62,000 bases of DNA from Gnetum montanum (lineage: Eukaryota > Streptophyta > Gnetopsida > Gnetales > Gnetaceae). Position numbers and translations under genes: made by a program. Within the stretch, counting starts at the first letter, position 1; the number at the start of each line of letters is the position of its first letter. The stretch covers positions 4,034 to 66,033 of the forward strand of contig MNCI01006679.1 in the NCBI GenBank assembly GCA_015680685.1. The letters run 5' to 3'. The notes under the pieces are model-generated. The model was not told the DNA's origin, made no database searches, and worked only from the letters and a program-made list of their open reading frames with translations. Positions 11,791 through 22,559 of the stretch are shown piece by piece.

Positions 11791-11989
11791 CATCAATCCA
11801 AGCATGCAATCAGTGTGTTGAAACAACAATTATTTAGGAGTACTTGTATGCAGTAGTCACAAAATAAGAAGGTACCCAATGGTTGATAACAGATCATCAA
11901 GCTAAATCCACCATAAGCATGGAACCATTGGAAAGCCTCACAAGTGTCTACATTAAGAACATGGATGAAATGGAGCAAATAAATGGATT

Positions 11990-12725
11990 GCGAAGGGGGT
12001 TGGAAATTCTTGATCACTTTAAGTAGGAGTCCCTTGAATTGAAAGCTCTACTAGCAACTTTGGAATATGATTTTCTCTACAATGGTAAGTTGGTAATCAT
12101 CAATGCCAACTTTGCTCTAGATCAAAAATAGAAGCTATTAAGGGTGATGAAGAAGGGACCAATAACCTTTTCTTGGTCATTTCATGAACTTACTAGGATA
12201 GATCTAGGGATATGCTAGCATTGCATCTATACAGACTCTTCCATCAAGCCAAAGAAGCAACTATAGCAAAGATTGAACCAAAAACTAAAGCAAATTATTA
12301 AGAAAAAATTAGAACAACTTATCAAGGCTAGGTTCATATATTTGATTGTAGATAAAAAATGGGTCAGCCCACTCATTATTATACCTAATAAAGGAGGGAA
12401 GTGGAGAATTTGCATAGATTTTCGGATGTTAAACATGGAAACTTTTAAGGATCATTTTTTATTGTCATTTGTTGACCAAGTGTTGGACACCATAGTAGGA
12501 AATCGCTATTACAGCTTTTTGGATGGTTATAGTGGCTATAATGAAATCCATATTGCATTAGAGGACTAGGACAAAACTACATTCACAAGTCCTTGGAGGA
12601 CTTTTGCATACAAGAAGATGTCCTTTTGCTTGTGCAATGCTCATGCTACCTTCCAACAACATCTTTTAATAGCAAATTGGTAGTGGGATAAAAGTCTTCA
12701 TGGATGACTTCTCTACCTATGGTAC
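11990..12725 (+). pseudogene. Element A reverse transcriptase, N-terminal two thirds
   Basis: A linker (LEILDHFK, LEYDFLYNGKLVIINANF) leads into RT. The open frame 12273-12569 holds KLKQIIKKKLEQLIKARFIY, KKWVSPLIIIPNKGGKWRIC, IDFRMLN and the YYSFLDGYSGYNEIHIALED block (RT motifs A and B region). Beyond a TAG come DKTTFTSPWRTFAYKKMSF, CLCNAHATFQ and, after a frameshift, VFMDDFSTYG (catalytic FMDD, about 12695-12724). The reading ends at 12725 in a sequence that looks like an LTR start, so the enzyme is truncated by insertion or rearrangement. Confidence 0.88.
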
Positions 12726-12847
12726 TGTAACATCTCAAGGAAAATTCATGTTGCAATGTAAAAGCCTATAGGCAAAATTTTCATTGTAATTTGGTAGAAA
12801 TATAAAGGTAAATACTATTGCCTTGTTTTCCCCAAAAATCCTATATT
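12726..12847 (+). repeat. Candidate LTR start interrupting element A RT
   Basis: TGTAACATCTCAAGGAAAAT begins exactly where RT similarity ends. TGTAACA(T/C)CC-type starts are common in plant chromovirus LTRs. Only 127 bp are present (up to the TSD base 12852) before element B interrupts, so the continuation would be at 17526 onward. No paired LTR was found. Confidence 0.35.
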
Positions 12848-12852
12848 GTGAC
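12848..12852. repeat. Left target-site duplication of element B (GTGAC)
   Basis: GTGAC directly precedes the LTR start and is repeated exactly at 17521-17525. Confidence 0.93.
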
Positions 12853-13740
12853 TGATGAGTCATGATTTGCCTATCTTGACATCGGAGCCTTGACATTTGA
12901 TGAATCATTGTTTTCTGTCTACTCCAATGTTGGGTATGCGATGTTGGGACTGCGACATCACGTACATGATGTTAGGGCTTAGATGCGATGTCACGTACCC
13001 GATGTTAGGGTATATACTTTGGACTATAAATACAATGCCTGGGCTTCCATTTTGAGTTAATTTTCAAGTTATTTTTCAGTCAGAGTAGCGAAGCTCTTGC
13101 CATTTATTTTCCTCACAGTTAGAATATTTTTTGAGTGCCTATAGAAGGAGTCTGTGTATGGTTCTTTGTTTAAACATTAATATACCTAAGCACAACAGTG
13201 TGATAGGAATAAAATGAACTCTTTTGATAATCCTTGTAGCACTAAGAATAGATTAGTATTTCCTTTAATGCACTTTACTTTCATGATTTCTACTTAAATG
13301 CATTTGAATTAAGCAATTTATTTCTAGTTGTTAATGAAGACAAGCACAACCACTTTGAGCATGCATATAGTACTTGGTAACCTAGTAACACTTAACGTTT
13401 GGTAGCCTAGTAGTGCATGTTTAGGATGTGTCTAGGAAAGTGGATGGTTACTTGTGTTAGGCTAGTTTAGATCTTGTTTTACATCATTTATTAGTTTAAT
13501 TAATTTATCTCTTTATCATCATCAGGAGTATCATAGAAATTAGACCATAACACATGACTCACTTTGGACTAAACTATACGTGATAAAGATACCACTAGTC
13601 CAAGTGGGAAGACAGTGAACTATGATTAAAGCATAACGATCTAGATGCCACAACTAGTACCATCCATGAAATTTGGCTAGATCATGCATGAATGCTTGTG
13701 ATTTATATGGTTGAGCTTAGGGGTACCTTGCTGCCCATCA
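12853..13740 (+). repeat. Element B 5' LTR
   Basis: 888 bp, TGATGAGTCATG to GCCCATCA. A TATA-like TATAAATA lies at 13025-13032. Upstream are repeated GATGTTRGG and ACGT-containing motifs (about 12925-13015), a plausible U3 promoter. It aligns with 16683-17520 over the whole length. Confidence 0.94.
13025..13032 (+). promoter_or_regulatory. TATA box of element B 5' LTR
   Basis: TATAAATA is preserved at the equivalent place in both B LTRs (13025 and 16835), within a shared TATAAATACAATGCCT context. This suggests the U3/R transition lies a few tens of bases downstream. Confidence 0.65.
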
Positions 13741-13753
13741 TTGGCACTAGTGC
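13741..13753 (+). other. Element B primer binding site
   Basis: TTGGCACTAGTGC follows the LTR end directly and resembles TTGGCACCGTTGT of the related elements. It is shortened or mutated after about 12 bases. Confidence 0.65.
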
Positions 13754-13789
13754 AAAACAAGTCAGGCGATCACACTAAACAAAGGATAT

Positions 13790-14780
13790 AGAACAAAGAA
13801 ATAGGTAGGAACACTTTTTGGCAAATAGGAAAATGACTAAAGAAAGTGAGGCTATAGACTCAACTATAGATGAAGACAATGGATGCGACATCTACATATA
13901 TGACCATCTGAAGGGCTATTGCCCAATCTTGTTGCATCTATAGGAGTATTGGCAGGTGCCTTAAATCCAAAGTTTGTTCAAAAGAACATGCCCGAGAGAT
14001 TTCCTCTTCCACAAGGTAATCATAGACAATCCCACCACTGATCATACCATCCTAGGAGGACTTATTACTAGCCTCAACATGGTCATCAACCGTAGTGGCA
14101 ACAACCATAGTTGGGTGGGGGGNAGGATCACCACCTTGTGCCTCTTACCATCCATCTTACCCTTGATATTCTCATACTCCACCTCATTACATGCCACCAC
14201 TAAGGACATAGGAGGGTTTTGCACCACAATATCAACAAACAAATGCCACTTGTGCTACAAATGTGCATAAACATGTTGACACTAGTGGGTCTCAACCGCA
14301 ATGTAGGAAACATCCCTTTTGGAGGAAAGGCTGTAAGCTGAAGCAAACCATGCATGGACCCACCACATCATTTGAGCTAGCACAATGCCAATCTAGTGCA
14401 ACACCTCCCTTTTCATCACCACCATCCTCTGATCATACACAAGGCCCACCATCCATTGTTACTCCAAGCCCGAATTTGAACAATGAATCTAATAGTGTTG
14501 GAAGGCAAACAAATCCATGCATATCATATCATAATCAAGGGTGTAATTGTGGGCCAGACATCCATAATGTTAACACACCTCATAACTTGACCCACGATAC
14601 ATTTAGCCATCAAGTGTATGATAAAAAATTTTTCTACCAAGCCACCACACCACCAACATATACCTACTGGCTAGGGCATGAATTGTTACCAATGTTTCAT
14701 ACATGCATGGATCCTAATTATCCACTTATTAATCCTTGTCACAACCAAATTTTTAGTTGTGGGGGTTACCCCCAATTCTA
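13790..14780 (+). pseudogene. Element B gag C-terminal remnant
   Basis: The segment 13870-13990 gives GCDIYIYDHLKGYCPILLHL, the nucleocapsid knuckle of this family with the second Cys changed to Tyr. A stop and the EYWQ / PKF equivalents follow. The frame after it reads RFPLPQGNHRQSHH and SYHPRRTYY, matching the linker of element D. The longest open frame here (14263-14781, 172 codons, rich in Pro, His, Ser, Thr and Cys) is in another register and lies in the same His/Pro-rich linker. I treat it as a by-product rather than a separate gene. Gag core and N-terminus, present in A, I and D, are missing in B. Confidence 0.7.
14123..14123. other. Single ambiguous base (N)
   Basis: One N follows a run of six G. 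This looks like a homopolymer or contig-join uncertainty. Confidence 0.9.
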
Positions 14781-14781
14781 G

Positions 14782-16665
14782 TCTTCAAGATTCTTAAGTT
14801 TTTTTCATCTTCTTGTTTTACAACTTTTTTTTTTTACACATTCTTTATTTTACATCTTCTTATTTTCATGTTATTAGTCTTTTCTAATTTTTGTTTTACA
14901 CCATCGTTAGTACATTTGCTATTTCTTGAATATTTTACACCTTTTATATTTGCTTTTAATTTGGTGTGATTTTTTAACTTTTTATTAATAAGTGCGAGGT
15001 ACAGTGGTAATGCGTTGATTAATGGTGGAATGTACTCTTTTGTTATTTGATTGTTGGTGTCTAGATTTTAGCTTTGAATTTTGTTACTGATGATTAGGAC
15101 ATGGTTTCTTTTTCATGTAATAGGTAGTGAATCCACAACAACCACCCACCCATAAACTTTATGGTTTTCCTTGGTTTGGAAATGTGCAGTGCCTTTTTCA
15201 CTAATAAAAATTTTATAAATTTGTGACTTTGGTAGTTTTCAAAATTGAAAATGATTCAAAGGTTTGAATAGGGTGCAGCTTCAAGGGGATTTGGTATTCT
15301 TTGTGCTTTTCTGTTTGCCTGGATGCATGTGTGTTTTAATGGATTTCTTACCATTTTGTGTTGACCAATAATAGGAAGTTGAATAAGTCCTTGCATGGTG
15401 TGGTTCTCATAAAAAAATGATGAGGATTCAAAACACAACTCTTGGATAAAATAAATGCATGTGTCCTTGCATGGTGTGGTTCTCATTAGAAAAAAATGAT
15501 GAGGATTCAAAGAATAACCATTAGACAAAATAAATGCATATGTTCTCACATGGTGTGGTTCTCATCACAAAAAGAAAGAAAGAAAGAAAAATAATGAGGA
15601 TTCAAAGCACATCCCTTAGACAAAATAGAATGGAAATGTGAAGTCATTGAACATGGTTGGTTTTAGTCTAGACTAAGGATGGATCCTATCAAGTCATTTA
15701 ACTACAGAATCCACAAGGGACTTCATGTGATTGTAATTAGGAAGTCCATTCTACTCTCTCTCTCATCCATATATGCTTTCCATATCTCACCTCACCGCCA
15801 GTTTCATGTTCTGGTTTGATATCTTGGTTTGACGTGTTGGAATTCTTAATTAGTTTCTTTTAGGTTTTTGTACTTAACATTATGTAACCATTAATCATCC
15901 ACAAAGCCCACAAACTCTTTGGTTTGAGGTTATGCAAGGGCATAAAAGGCTTGTGCCTACTTTGGGGAGGACCCACTTGCATACCTTTTAGTTGGGTTAG
16001 TTAAGTTTTTTACCCTTAGACACTTTTATAGTCAAATTCTTTTTGTTTATCCCATCAATGACATCCAATTGTGTACATCTTCACAACATTTTGAAGTGAA
16101 CTTTCCTTTTTATTGTTGTGAATTCTTACACCCCCTTCAAATATTTCCGCATGTCAAACTTTTTTAAATTTAATGGACCCCTTATCTATTTGACCCTTTT
16201 TGTCAGGCTCCCGCTAACACTCCTAAAGGAATCAATCTACCACAATCACAACCTAGTTGAGTGTAACCACAAAAGGGACAAGGTACTTAATAGTTATGTG
16301 TTACAAATTACATAGTAATTCATGATTTTGTTGTGATTGTAGTGGGAAGCATGGATTGGAAGTGGGACTATCTTCACCAAGGATGATGCAGTAGTACCAC
16401 ACAATGAGGATCGTTCATGATCATTGGATTTTCTCTCTCATTATTATGCTACTAAGAGGTGTTGGATGTTAGTGTTATTCAGGGTGCTTACTTCTCTTAT
16501 CATGAACACCCAATTTTGTAAAATCTTGTAACTCCATACACTTGGACACTCAGTGTCTATCTATTCCACTTGACTTAGTTTGTATGTCAGTTAATAATCT
16601 CATACCTATCCAATATTTTGTAAGAGACTTGTTCCTCATTTTGTTTAACTTAAGAATAAGTTTTC
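14782..16665 (+). other. Element B 3' non-coding spacer
   Basis: No coding motif on either strand. It starts T-rich (14800-14970) and contains a three-copy tandem array (15388-15628). Its second half (about 15880-16080: GAGGTTATGCAAGGGCATAA, then TTTGGGGAGGACCCACTTGC) recurs near 23370-23430, and in inverse orientation parts recur in element D. The small open frames at 15256-15549 and 16118-16315 have no recognisable content. Confidence 0.75.
15388..15628 (+). repeat. Three-copy tandem repeat, 76-86-bp unit
   Basis: Copies at 15388-15463, 15464-15543 and 15544-15628. Each has the order (T/C)CTTGCATGGTGTGGTTCTCAT, an A-rich stretch, then ATGAGGATTCAAAG and CTTAGACAAAATA. The third has the A-rich stretch expanded to (GAAA)n. 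A single copy of the same unit is near 22830-22900 and, inverted, near 31960-32070. Confidence 0.88.
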
Positions 16666-16673
16666 ATTTAGTC

Positions 16674-16682
16674 ATGGGGGTA
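16674..16682 (+). other. Element B polypurine tract
   Basis: ATGGGGGTA directly abuts the 3' LTR. The preceding ~65 bases (CTTAAGAATAAGTTTTCATT context) are conserved with the 3' ends of elements H (57845-57912) and D (30404-30470, inverted), as expected for a functional plus-strand primer region. Confidence 0.8.
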
Positions 16683-17520
16683 TGATGAGTTATGAAGCTT
16701 TAACATCTAATGAATCACTATTTTCTATCTGCTTCGACATCAGGTACGCAATGTTTGGGTTGTGAAGTCACGTACGTGACATTGGGGCCTAGATGCGATG
16801 TTGGGTACTTGATGTTGGGGTATATACTCTGGCCTATAAATACAATGCCTAGGCTCTTGTTTTGAGTTAGTTTTCAAGTTAGTTTTTAGTCAGAGTAGTG
16901 AAGCTCTTGTCATTTATTTTCCTCAGTTAGAATATTTTCTAAGTGCCTGCAGAAGGAGTCTAAGTGCATACGATTCTTTGTTCAAATACTAATGTACCTA
17001 AGTGCAACAGTGTGATGGGAATAAACAAATATCTTTTGACAATCCTTGCAACACTGAGAATAGATTAGTATTTTATTTAATGCACTTTACTTTCATGCTT
17101 TCTACTTAAATGCATTTGAACACAAGCATGACCACTTTGAGCATACCTATAGTACTTGGTAACCTAGCAATGCTTAACGTTTGGTAGCGCAGTAGTAAGT
17201 GTTTAGGATGTGTCCAGGAAAGTGTATGGTTACTTGTGTTAGGCTAGTTTAGATATTGTTTTAAACCATTTATTAGTTTAATTAATTTATCTCTCTATTG
17301 TCATTAGGATTAGCATAGAAATTAGACCACATCATATGCCTCACTTTGGACTAAATCATACATGATAAAGATACCACTAGTCCAAGTGGGAAGACAACAA
17401 ACTGCGATTAGAGCAGAATGATCTAGATGCCACAACTAGTCCCATCCGTGGAATTCAGCTAGATCATGTGTGAATGCTTGTGATTTGTATGGTTAAGCAT
17501 AAGGGTACCACTACTCATCA
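16683..17520 (+). repeat. Element B 3' LTR
   Basis: 838 bp, TGATGAGTTATG to CTCATCA, with TATAAATA at 16835-16842. It is shorter than the 5' copy mainly because of a deletion around 17117 (the segment between CATTTGAA and CAAGCA in the 5' copy) and small indels. Confidence 0.94.
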
Positions 17521-17525
17521 GTGAC
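17521..17525. repeat. Right target-site duplication of element B (GTGAC)
   Basis: Exact repeat of 12848-12852 directly after the 3' LTR. Confidence 0.93.
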
Positions 17526-17578
17526 CTTGTATCAATAGTTTCAAGAAGTTTCTCAATGTAAAAATGAGATTTGTAGCC

Positions 17579-17731
17579 TACAAGCTACAAATCCCATGCA
17601 TCTTAGCTTGTGGAGGTTAAAAATCCTTCACAGACTATAAATGTCATGTATTCCAACTTGTGGAAGGCTAAAAAATGTTCCACAAGTTGCAAATTCTATG
17701 TATGGTAGCTTGTAGAAGCTGAAAATACTTT
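17579..17731. repeat. Three imperfect tandem copies of a ~51-bp unit
   Basis: Copies begin TACAAGCTACAAATCCCATG (17579), CAGACTATAAATGTCATGTA (17631) and CACAAGTTGCAAATTCTATG (17681). Each continues ...(T/C)AGCTTGT(G/A)GAAG(G/C)T(T/G)AAAA-like. A partial fourth starts at 17732. This is an old minisatellite-like expansion. Confidence 0.75.
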
Positions 17732-18696
17732 GTAGGCTATGAAATTTGACATTTTTATCTCACAAGATGGGCATCTTAACTACACACAATGGGTAGCATA
17801 TGAGGTCAAAGTGAGTGATGTGGGTTTTAGTTCCACACAATGGATGTTGCAGTTCCACACATTGGGTAGCATGTGGGAGCAATGTATGGCACTTGGGCTT
17901 TTAGCCAACATGTTGCACTTGGACCAGGAAGCCATTTGTAATGTTGAAAATTGTAATGGATGTAAGCATTATGGATGTAGAGCTTATAATTGTTAGATCC
18001 AAAACCACATTAGCGATATATGTGAAATGAGTCAATGGAATTTATGTCAATTGGCCTTGACATATTCACACATTAAATTCAATAAAGAAATCAAGCTTAT
18101 GATTATATATTACATCCCTTCAACTTGACTAACTTTTTACTTTTTAACTATTTGTTATCATTATATTTCATTTTGTGATTACTTGCTTATAATTCATTTC
18201 ACATTTTTCCTTTCAGTTATATTCTTTCTAAAATGAACTTAATGAGTCCAATCTTATCAATAACTTGGTAAAATATGATTTACTTAGTTACCTTTACAAT
18301 AGTTATGTGATGAAATGTCAAATATTCTATGTTTGCCAGCTTAAGCTTAATATAATATTTTGCTAGAAATGTTGATATAGCTTTTACCTTGGGCTTGATG
18401 AGATCAAGTTTTTTGGACAAATTAGGTGCATCAATGTATACATTCATGCATATGCACACTCGTTGGATGTCATTTGCACTAGCATAGATGCATTGACGCA
18501 ATGGTCATTCTGGCCTATTAAGATATGCATTTGGATGATAGAAATTAATTAGTTCTTAGGAAAAATAGGTACATTTTATTATTTTTAATTGTTTTCTAGC
18601 AATTAGCAAGTTATCATAATGTGCATTTGGTGTTGATGGCTAGAGTTCTTACTTGAGTGGTTATATTTAGATATAATTAGGAATGAAAATAAAGAC
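17732..18696. other. Unclassified, no gene seen
   Basis: Contains a partial duplicate of CACACAATGG...GGTAGCAT phrases (17775-17870) and otherwise AT-rich unique-looking sequence. The open frame 17739-17996 begins in the tandem repeat and shows no motif I recognise. The minus frame 18280-18501 likewise. Confidence 0.4.
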
Positions 18697-21600
18697 TGTA
18701 ACAACCCATAGTTTTGGTATGCTTAGTACGTATGATCCTTATTGAGATTGTGATGCTTATGCTTAGATGTGTGTTATGCATATTATCAATTTGGTATATT
18801 TTATGATTTTACATTTGATGTTTCATGTTAATAATGTTAATATATTTTAGTATATTTTATGATTTAACATGATGTAATAATGTTAATATGTATCTTTAAG
18901 ATATTAATTATATAAATATATATGTATATTTATATTTGTAAATTTATATATTTATATTTATTACCATCCAAAAAATGTGCACTAAACCTATTATTAAGTG
19001 AGTTAGGATTTCATGAGGATTGGTTGGGAGCATGGCAAAACATGCAATCTATGTTTGTTTATTTAATTTCCTAAATTATATTTTATAATCTTATTTTTAT
19101 ATGGTATGATAGCTACTTGTATTATATTTAATTAAATTAGTTGTATTGTTATTATTATGAGAGGATCTAAGATATTTTAATATGGTATTTGCTTTATTAA
19201 TTGTTTTAGTATGTGTGGATTACATGAGATTGAGAGGAAGTTATATGTTGGATGGATTAGATTGATGGAAATAATCTTTTAGCTTGGCATTAGTTTTAGT
19301 AAATTGGTTGTTTTCTCCTATTGTTGGTTTTGAAAAACTTCATTAAATATTCACAGTGCTACCTCTCCACATACCTTAGTAATTTGAGAGAAGAGAGAAG
19401 CGCTGTGGAGATTGAAGCTGTGGAAACATTGGTGGCTTGTGTATTGATTATCCTAATTACTTAAATTTGCTATTTTACTCTTTTATTCCATGGATTTTCA
19501 TCGTATGAATTTAGAGGTAAGTAATCTTGGCTCTTTTTCCATTTACAGTTGCAAGTTTTGCTCACATATCTGGAATGGAGTTTGTGTGGTTTAATTCCAT
19601 ATTTCTATGATGATATGTATGGGTTGATGGGTATTGCTTTGGGCACATAGAATGCTATTTTAAGAGATTTTTATTTATGTAATTTTGTGCATGGATTTTG
19701 TGATAATTTTATCAATAAATTTGTGAAATGAATTTTGGAAATTAGTTTCTTAGATTTTGTGTGTGCTTGTGGTAGAGCATGGTATTAATTGATAATGTGA
19801 AAAGGTTGATTTTGTGATTTTAATTTAGTTCAAAAGTTTTATATAATTCTTATATGGATCCATGGGATTATTGATTTACTATTTCCATTTTTATCTTGTA
19901 ATTTTGTTTCATGGAGTTAAGGTATCAAGGCATTTGAAATTTCATTAGTAGAATATATGTTGCATAGAAAAATATCCATATCTTTTACATAAGTTTGAGA
20001 TAGGATTTGAGCTATAGGTTTATGAAATTTTCTCAAAAATTTCTACAATTTTAAAAAAAATTATTTAAAAATTTATTATATATTTTGAGTTATGTATTTT
20101 TCTTTTTGATTTTTCTAAAATCATAATAATTTTTATGATGTAGCTTTATGAGGCTATATATTGAGTATGGTAATGAATAAAAATTTGAAATTTTACTTGA
20201 ACATTTTTATATATTTCAATGTTTATATCCCTTTAGAATTAATTAAAAACATTGCATTTTGAGAAAGTTGTAAATTTTTTTGTCTATACTATCCATAATT
20301 TCATCATATTTGATAGCATACATTAAAAACCCCATATCTCTAAGAGTGTACTAGATCATACTCTCAACTTTACTTGTATATAGTGTCCTTTTATTTATTT
20401 CAAAAAATTTTGGAATTACTCAAAAAAGAGTTTCCATCATGAAGTTATGATCTATTTTCTATCAGCTACTTTTCTAGTTTTGTTTTAGCTTGATTCTCTA
20501 AGCCTAGATTCATGGTTTTATATCTCTATTTTTTCAATATACATCTCCATAAATTTTTAATAGAGAATAAGCATGTATATTTGATTTTATATGGATTTTG
20601 AATTATTAGAAAATTCAAAGTAATGATGAAGTTATTATAAACTTACTCACTATTATACATTTAGGCTATGATCTAACTCTAGACTCAATTTTGGGATTGA
20701 TAGAGGAAATGATACTCTATGATAAAATAAAAAATTACTTTTGTGTGATCATTCTCTAGATATGGTACCTTGATATTGTTGTGTTACTACCTCTATTATT
20801 GTTGATGCTTGGTTTAGTCCTTTTGGACATCATTATGCTCAATTTGTGTAATTGGGTTTCTTAGCATGTTGATTTTTGCTTGGGATGGATTGTTGAATAT
20901 TTTTTATTATTTTGGAACATGTTGGATTAGTAGATCTCTTGGTTGTTCATTTTAGATGATGTTTTAGATTCCTCCACCATCAACATTTGGTTTCCATATT
21001 TGGTTGAATTGATTATGATCTCTTTTAGGTCTTCAAATGCTAGATAATTCCTTGGCTTAAAAGGATATTAATTGGTCTAGATCTTGGTTAATTTTTTGTT
21101 TTTTCTAATAGTTTAATTGGCAACTTTATCTTGCCTTTTTACCTCCTAGATCCTTGATATGTATATTCTTCCATGTCTTGACTTTGTTAAGCTTCTTATT
21201 AGGGTTTTGAGTTATGATTCATCTTTCTTGAATTTTGGGTTCTCGATTTGACTTGAACTTGTATTTATTGGTCTCTATGCTTCCTAAAATCTTATTGAAT
21301 CTTCCTCATTTGTTAAATTAACATTATTTTCCTTGAGACTTTGATTGTTCGTCCTTTCTTCTTACAAGAATGATTGTTGGTTGGTCTGAATATTGGTCAA
21401 TTATGGTTTCTTCCCTTTGTTCATTTTGGATCTTTAACTCAACATTTGTTGATATTTTTAGATCTTGATACAAGCTTCTCTTCTTATTAATCTTGATAGC
21501 CTTTTCATTGGATGTTGAATTTTGATATCTCATCTTATTCTATGGACAATTCATGATTGATGATTGACCCATATGTGATTATTAGCTGATTGGTGACTTT

Positions 21601-22125
21601 GGTTTCTTCATTGTTATGATTCTATCAAATTGATGGAATTTATGATAATGATTTGTCTTCTTGAACTTTTTTGGCATCTTGGGATGTGGTTGAAAAGTAT
21701 GTGATCTCTTGGATGGTGAATTTTTTCCCTTATGATGATGGATTTTCATGTGATTGAATTTAGCTTGTTAGTTTCATGTGATCCTTGGATTGGTATGAGA
21801 TATATGAGATCTTTTGAATTATGATTTTGGTTCTTTATGATGCTAGATTTCCATGTGTTGGGTTTATGTTTTTGGTGTCATGTGATTCCTTAGACTGGTA
21901 TCCTTATGAGGATTCCTTGGACTATTGGATCTCTTAAAGAGCTATAATTTCTTATTTAGTTATGGTTTCCCTCCATTGTCAATTTGGATTGCCATGGTTA
22001 TTTGTCTATTGGTTGTTTGGATGTTGGAGCTAGCATTAAGTTTGTGTGGTAGGTTGGAGATGGGGTCATTGGAGATGTTTTTGTGATTGAGCTTCACTAG
22101 GGTTTGGTGAGAATCCTAATGGTTC
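18697..22125 (+). other. AT-rich region, possible LTR start at 18697, otherwise unclassified
   Basis: TGTAACAACCCATAGTTTTG at 18697 resembles a plant chromovirus LTR start. Near 19355-19520 there is an LTR-R-like stretch (GAGAGAAGAGAGAAGCGCTG, later ATTTAGAGGTAAGT). I could not find a matching LTR end, a PBS such as TGGTATCAGAGC, or a second copy, so the call is weak. The rest (19550-22125) is strikingly T-rich on the plus strand, with ATG/TTG-rich phrases and no frame longer than about 70 codons. Confidence 0.35.
21731..21903. repeat. Pair of ~68-bp imperfect direct repeats
   Basis: Copy 1 at 21731-21799 (TATGATGATGGATTTTCATG start) and copy 2 at 21836-21903 (TATGATGCTAGATTTCCATG start) both run to GGATTGGTAT / AGACTGGTAT. 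They are separated by 36 bp. Confidence 0.65.
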
Positions 22126-22450
22126 AAGACTAAAATTAAAATTCCAATATTTAAAATTGCAAGAGGAATTGAAACAAGAAAGGAAAAATAGTTCTTTATT
22201 CTTGCAAAATCATGATAGAATTACAAAGATGAAAGAAAATTTTGAAGAATAGACAAGGGCTAAAGATAATTACAAAACACATAACTCACAATGGCTGAAA
22301 GCCTTACAACATGAAGACTTAATGGAAGCTTAATTAGAGCTTAACTCTCTCTCAAAACTTTCTTCCAATTCACTCCTCTCTACTATTACTCAAATGAAAG
22401 TCTTTTATTTTCATTTATTCTTACTTTAAATATTCAATTTATTTCATTAC
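22126..22450 (-). repeat. Candidate LTR R/U5 fragment
   Basis: On the minus strand this reads as a non-coding transcript end: GTTTTGAGAGAGAGTTAAGC, then AGCCCTTGTCTATTCTTC and GCAAGAATAAAGAACT, with an AATAAA polyadenylation-like signal near 22200. The composition is like LTR R/U5 segments. No partner LTR was found, so it is tentative. Confidence 0.3.
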
Positions 22451-22559
22451 TACTGTGAATTTTGGAAATTATTGAACATAGGCATCAAGGTTATGATTTA
22501 ATAATTAAGGCCAGCTATTTATTTTTGGTTATGCTCTCTACTAATAGTCTATTGATTTT

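Larger units (their letters stand above)
7658..12725 (+). mobile_element. Element A: family-1 Ty3/gypsy retrotransposon, broken inside RT
   Basis: The plus-strand order is 5' LTR (7658-8543), PBS, gag, protease, RT up to the catalytic block at about 12715. Similarity to an RT stops at 12725, where TGTAACATCTC begins. RNase H, integrase, PPT and 3' LTR are not found in the window in a matching position. Domain content matches element I on the other strand. All coding parts have stops. This is the clearest plus-strand example of the presumed autonomous partner of elements B and D. Confidence 0.85.
12853..17520 (+). mobile_element. Element B: complete non-autonomous family-1 LTR element
   Basis: Two directly repeated LTRs (12853-13740 and 16683-17520) flank 2.9 kb, with a PBS after the first, a PPT before the second and a perfect 5-bp TSD outside. 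The interior holds only the C-terminal part of gag and a long non-coding spacer. I find no protease, RT, RNase H or integrase motif on either strand. It therefore has the structure of a TR-GAG/LARD-like element that would need enzymes in trans from relatives such as A or I (inference). The two LTRs differ at many positions, so the insertion is old, but it is the best-delimited element of the family here. Confidence 0.93.

Noticed and set aside
14263-14781. 172-codon open frame as an independent gene
   Set aside because: It lies in the gag linker of element B; the frame matching other gag copies is a different one, and its composition (Pro/His/Ser/Thr) reflects the same low-complexity tract.
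15256-15549. 97-codon minus frame over the B spacer
   Set aside because: It contains the tandem array (repeated NHTMQG/FYENHTMQ-like words), so it is a repeat artefact.
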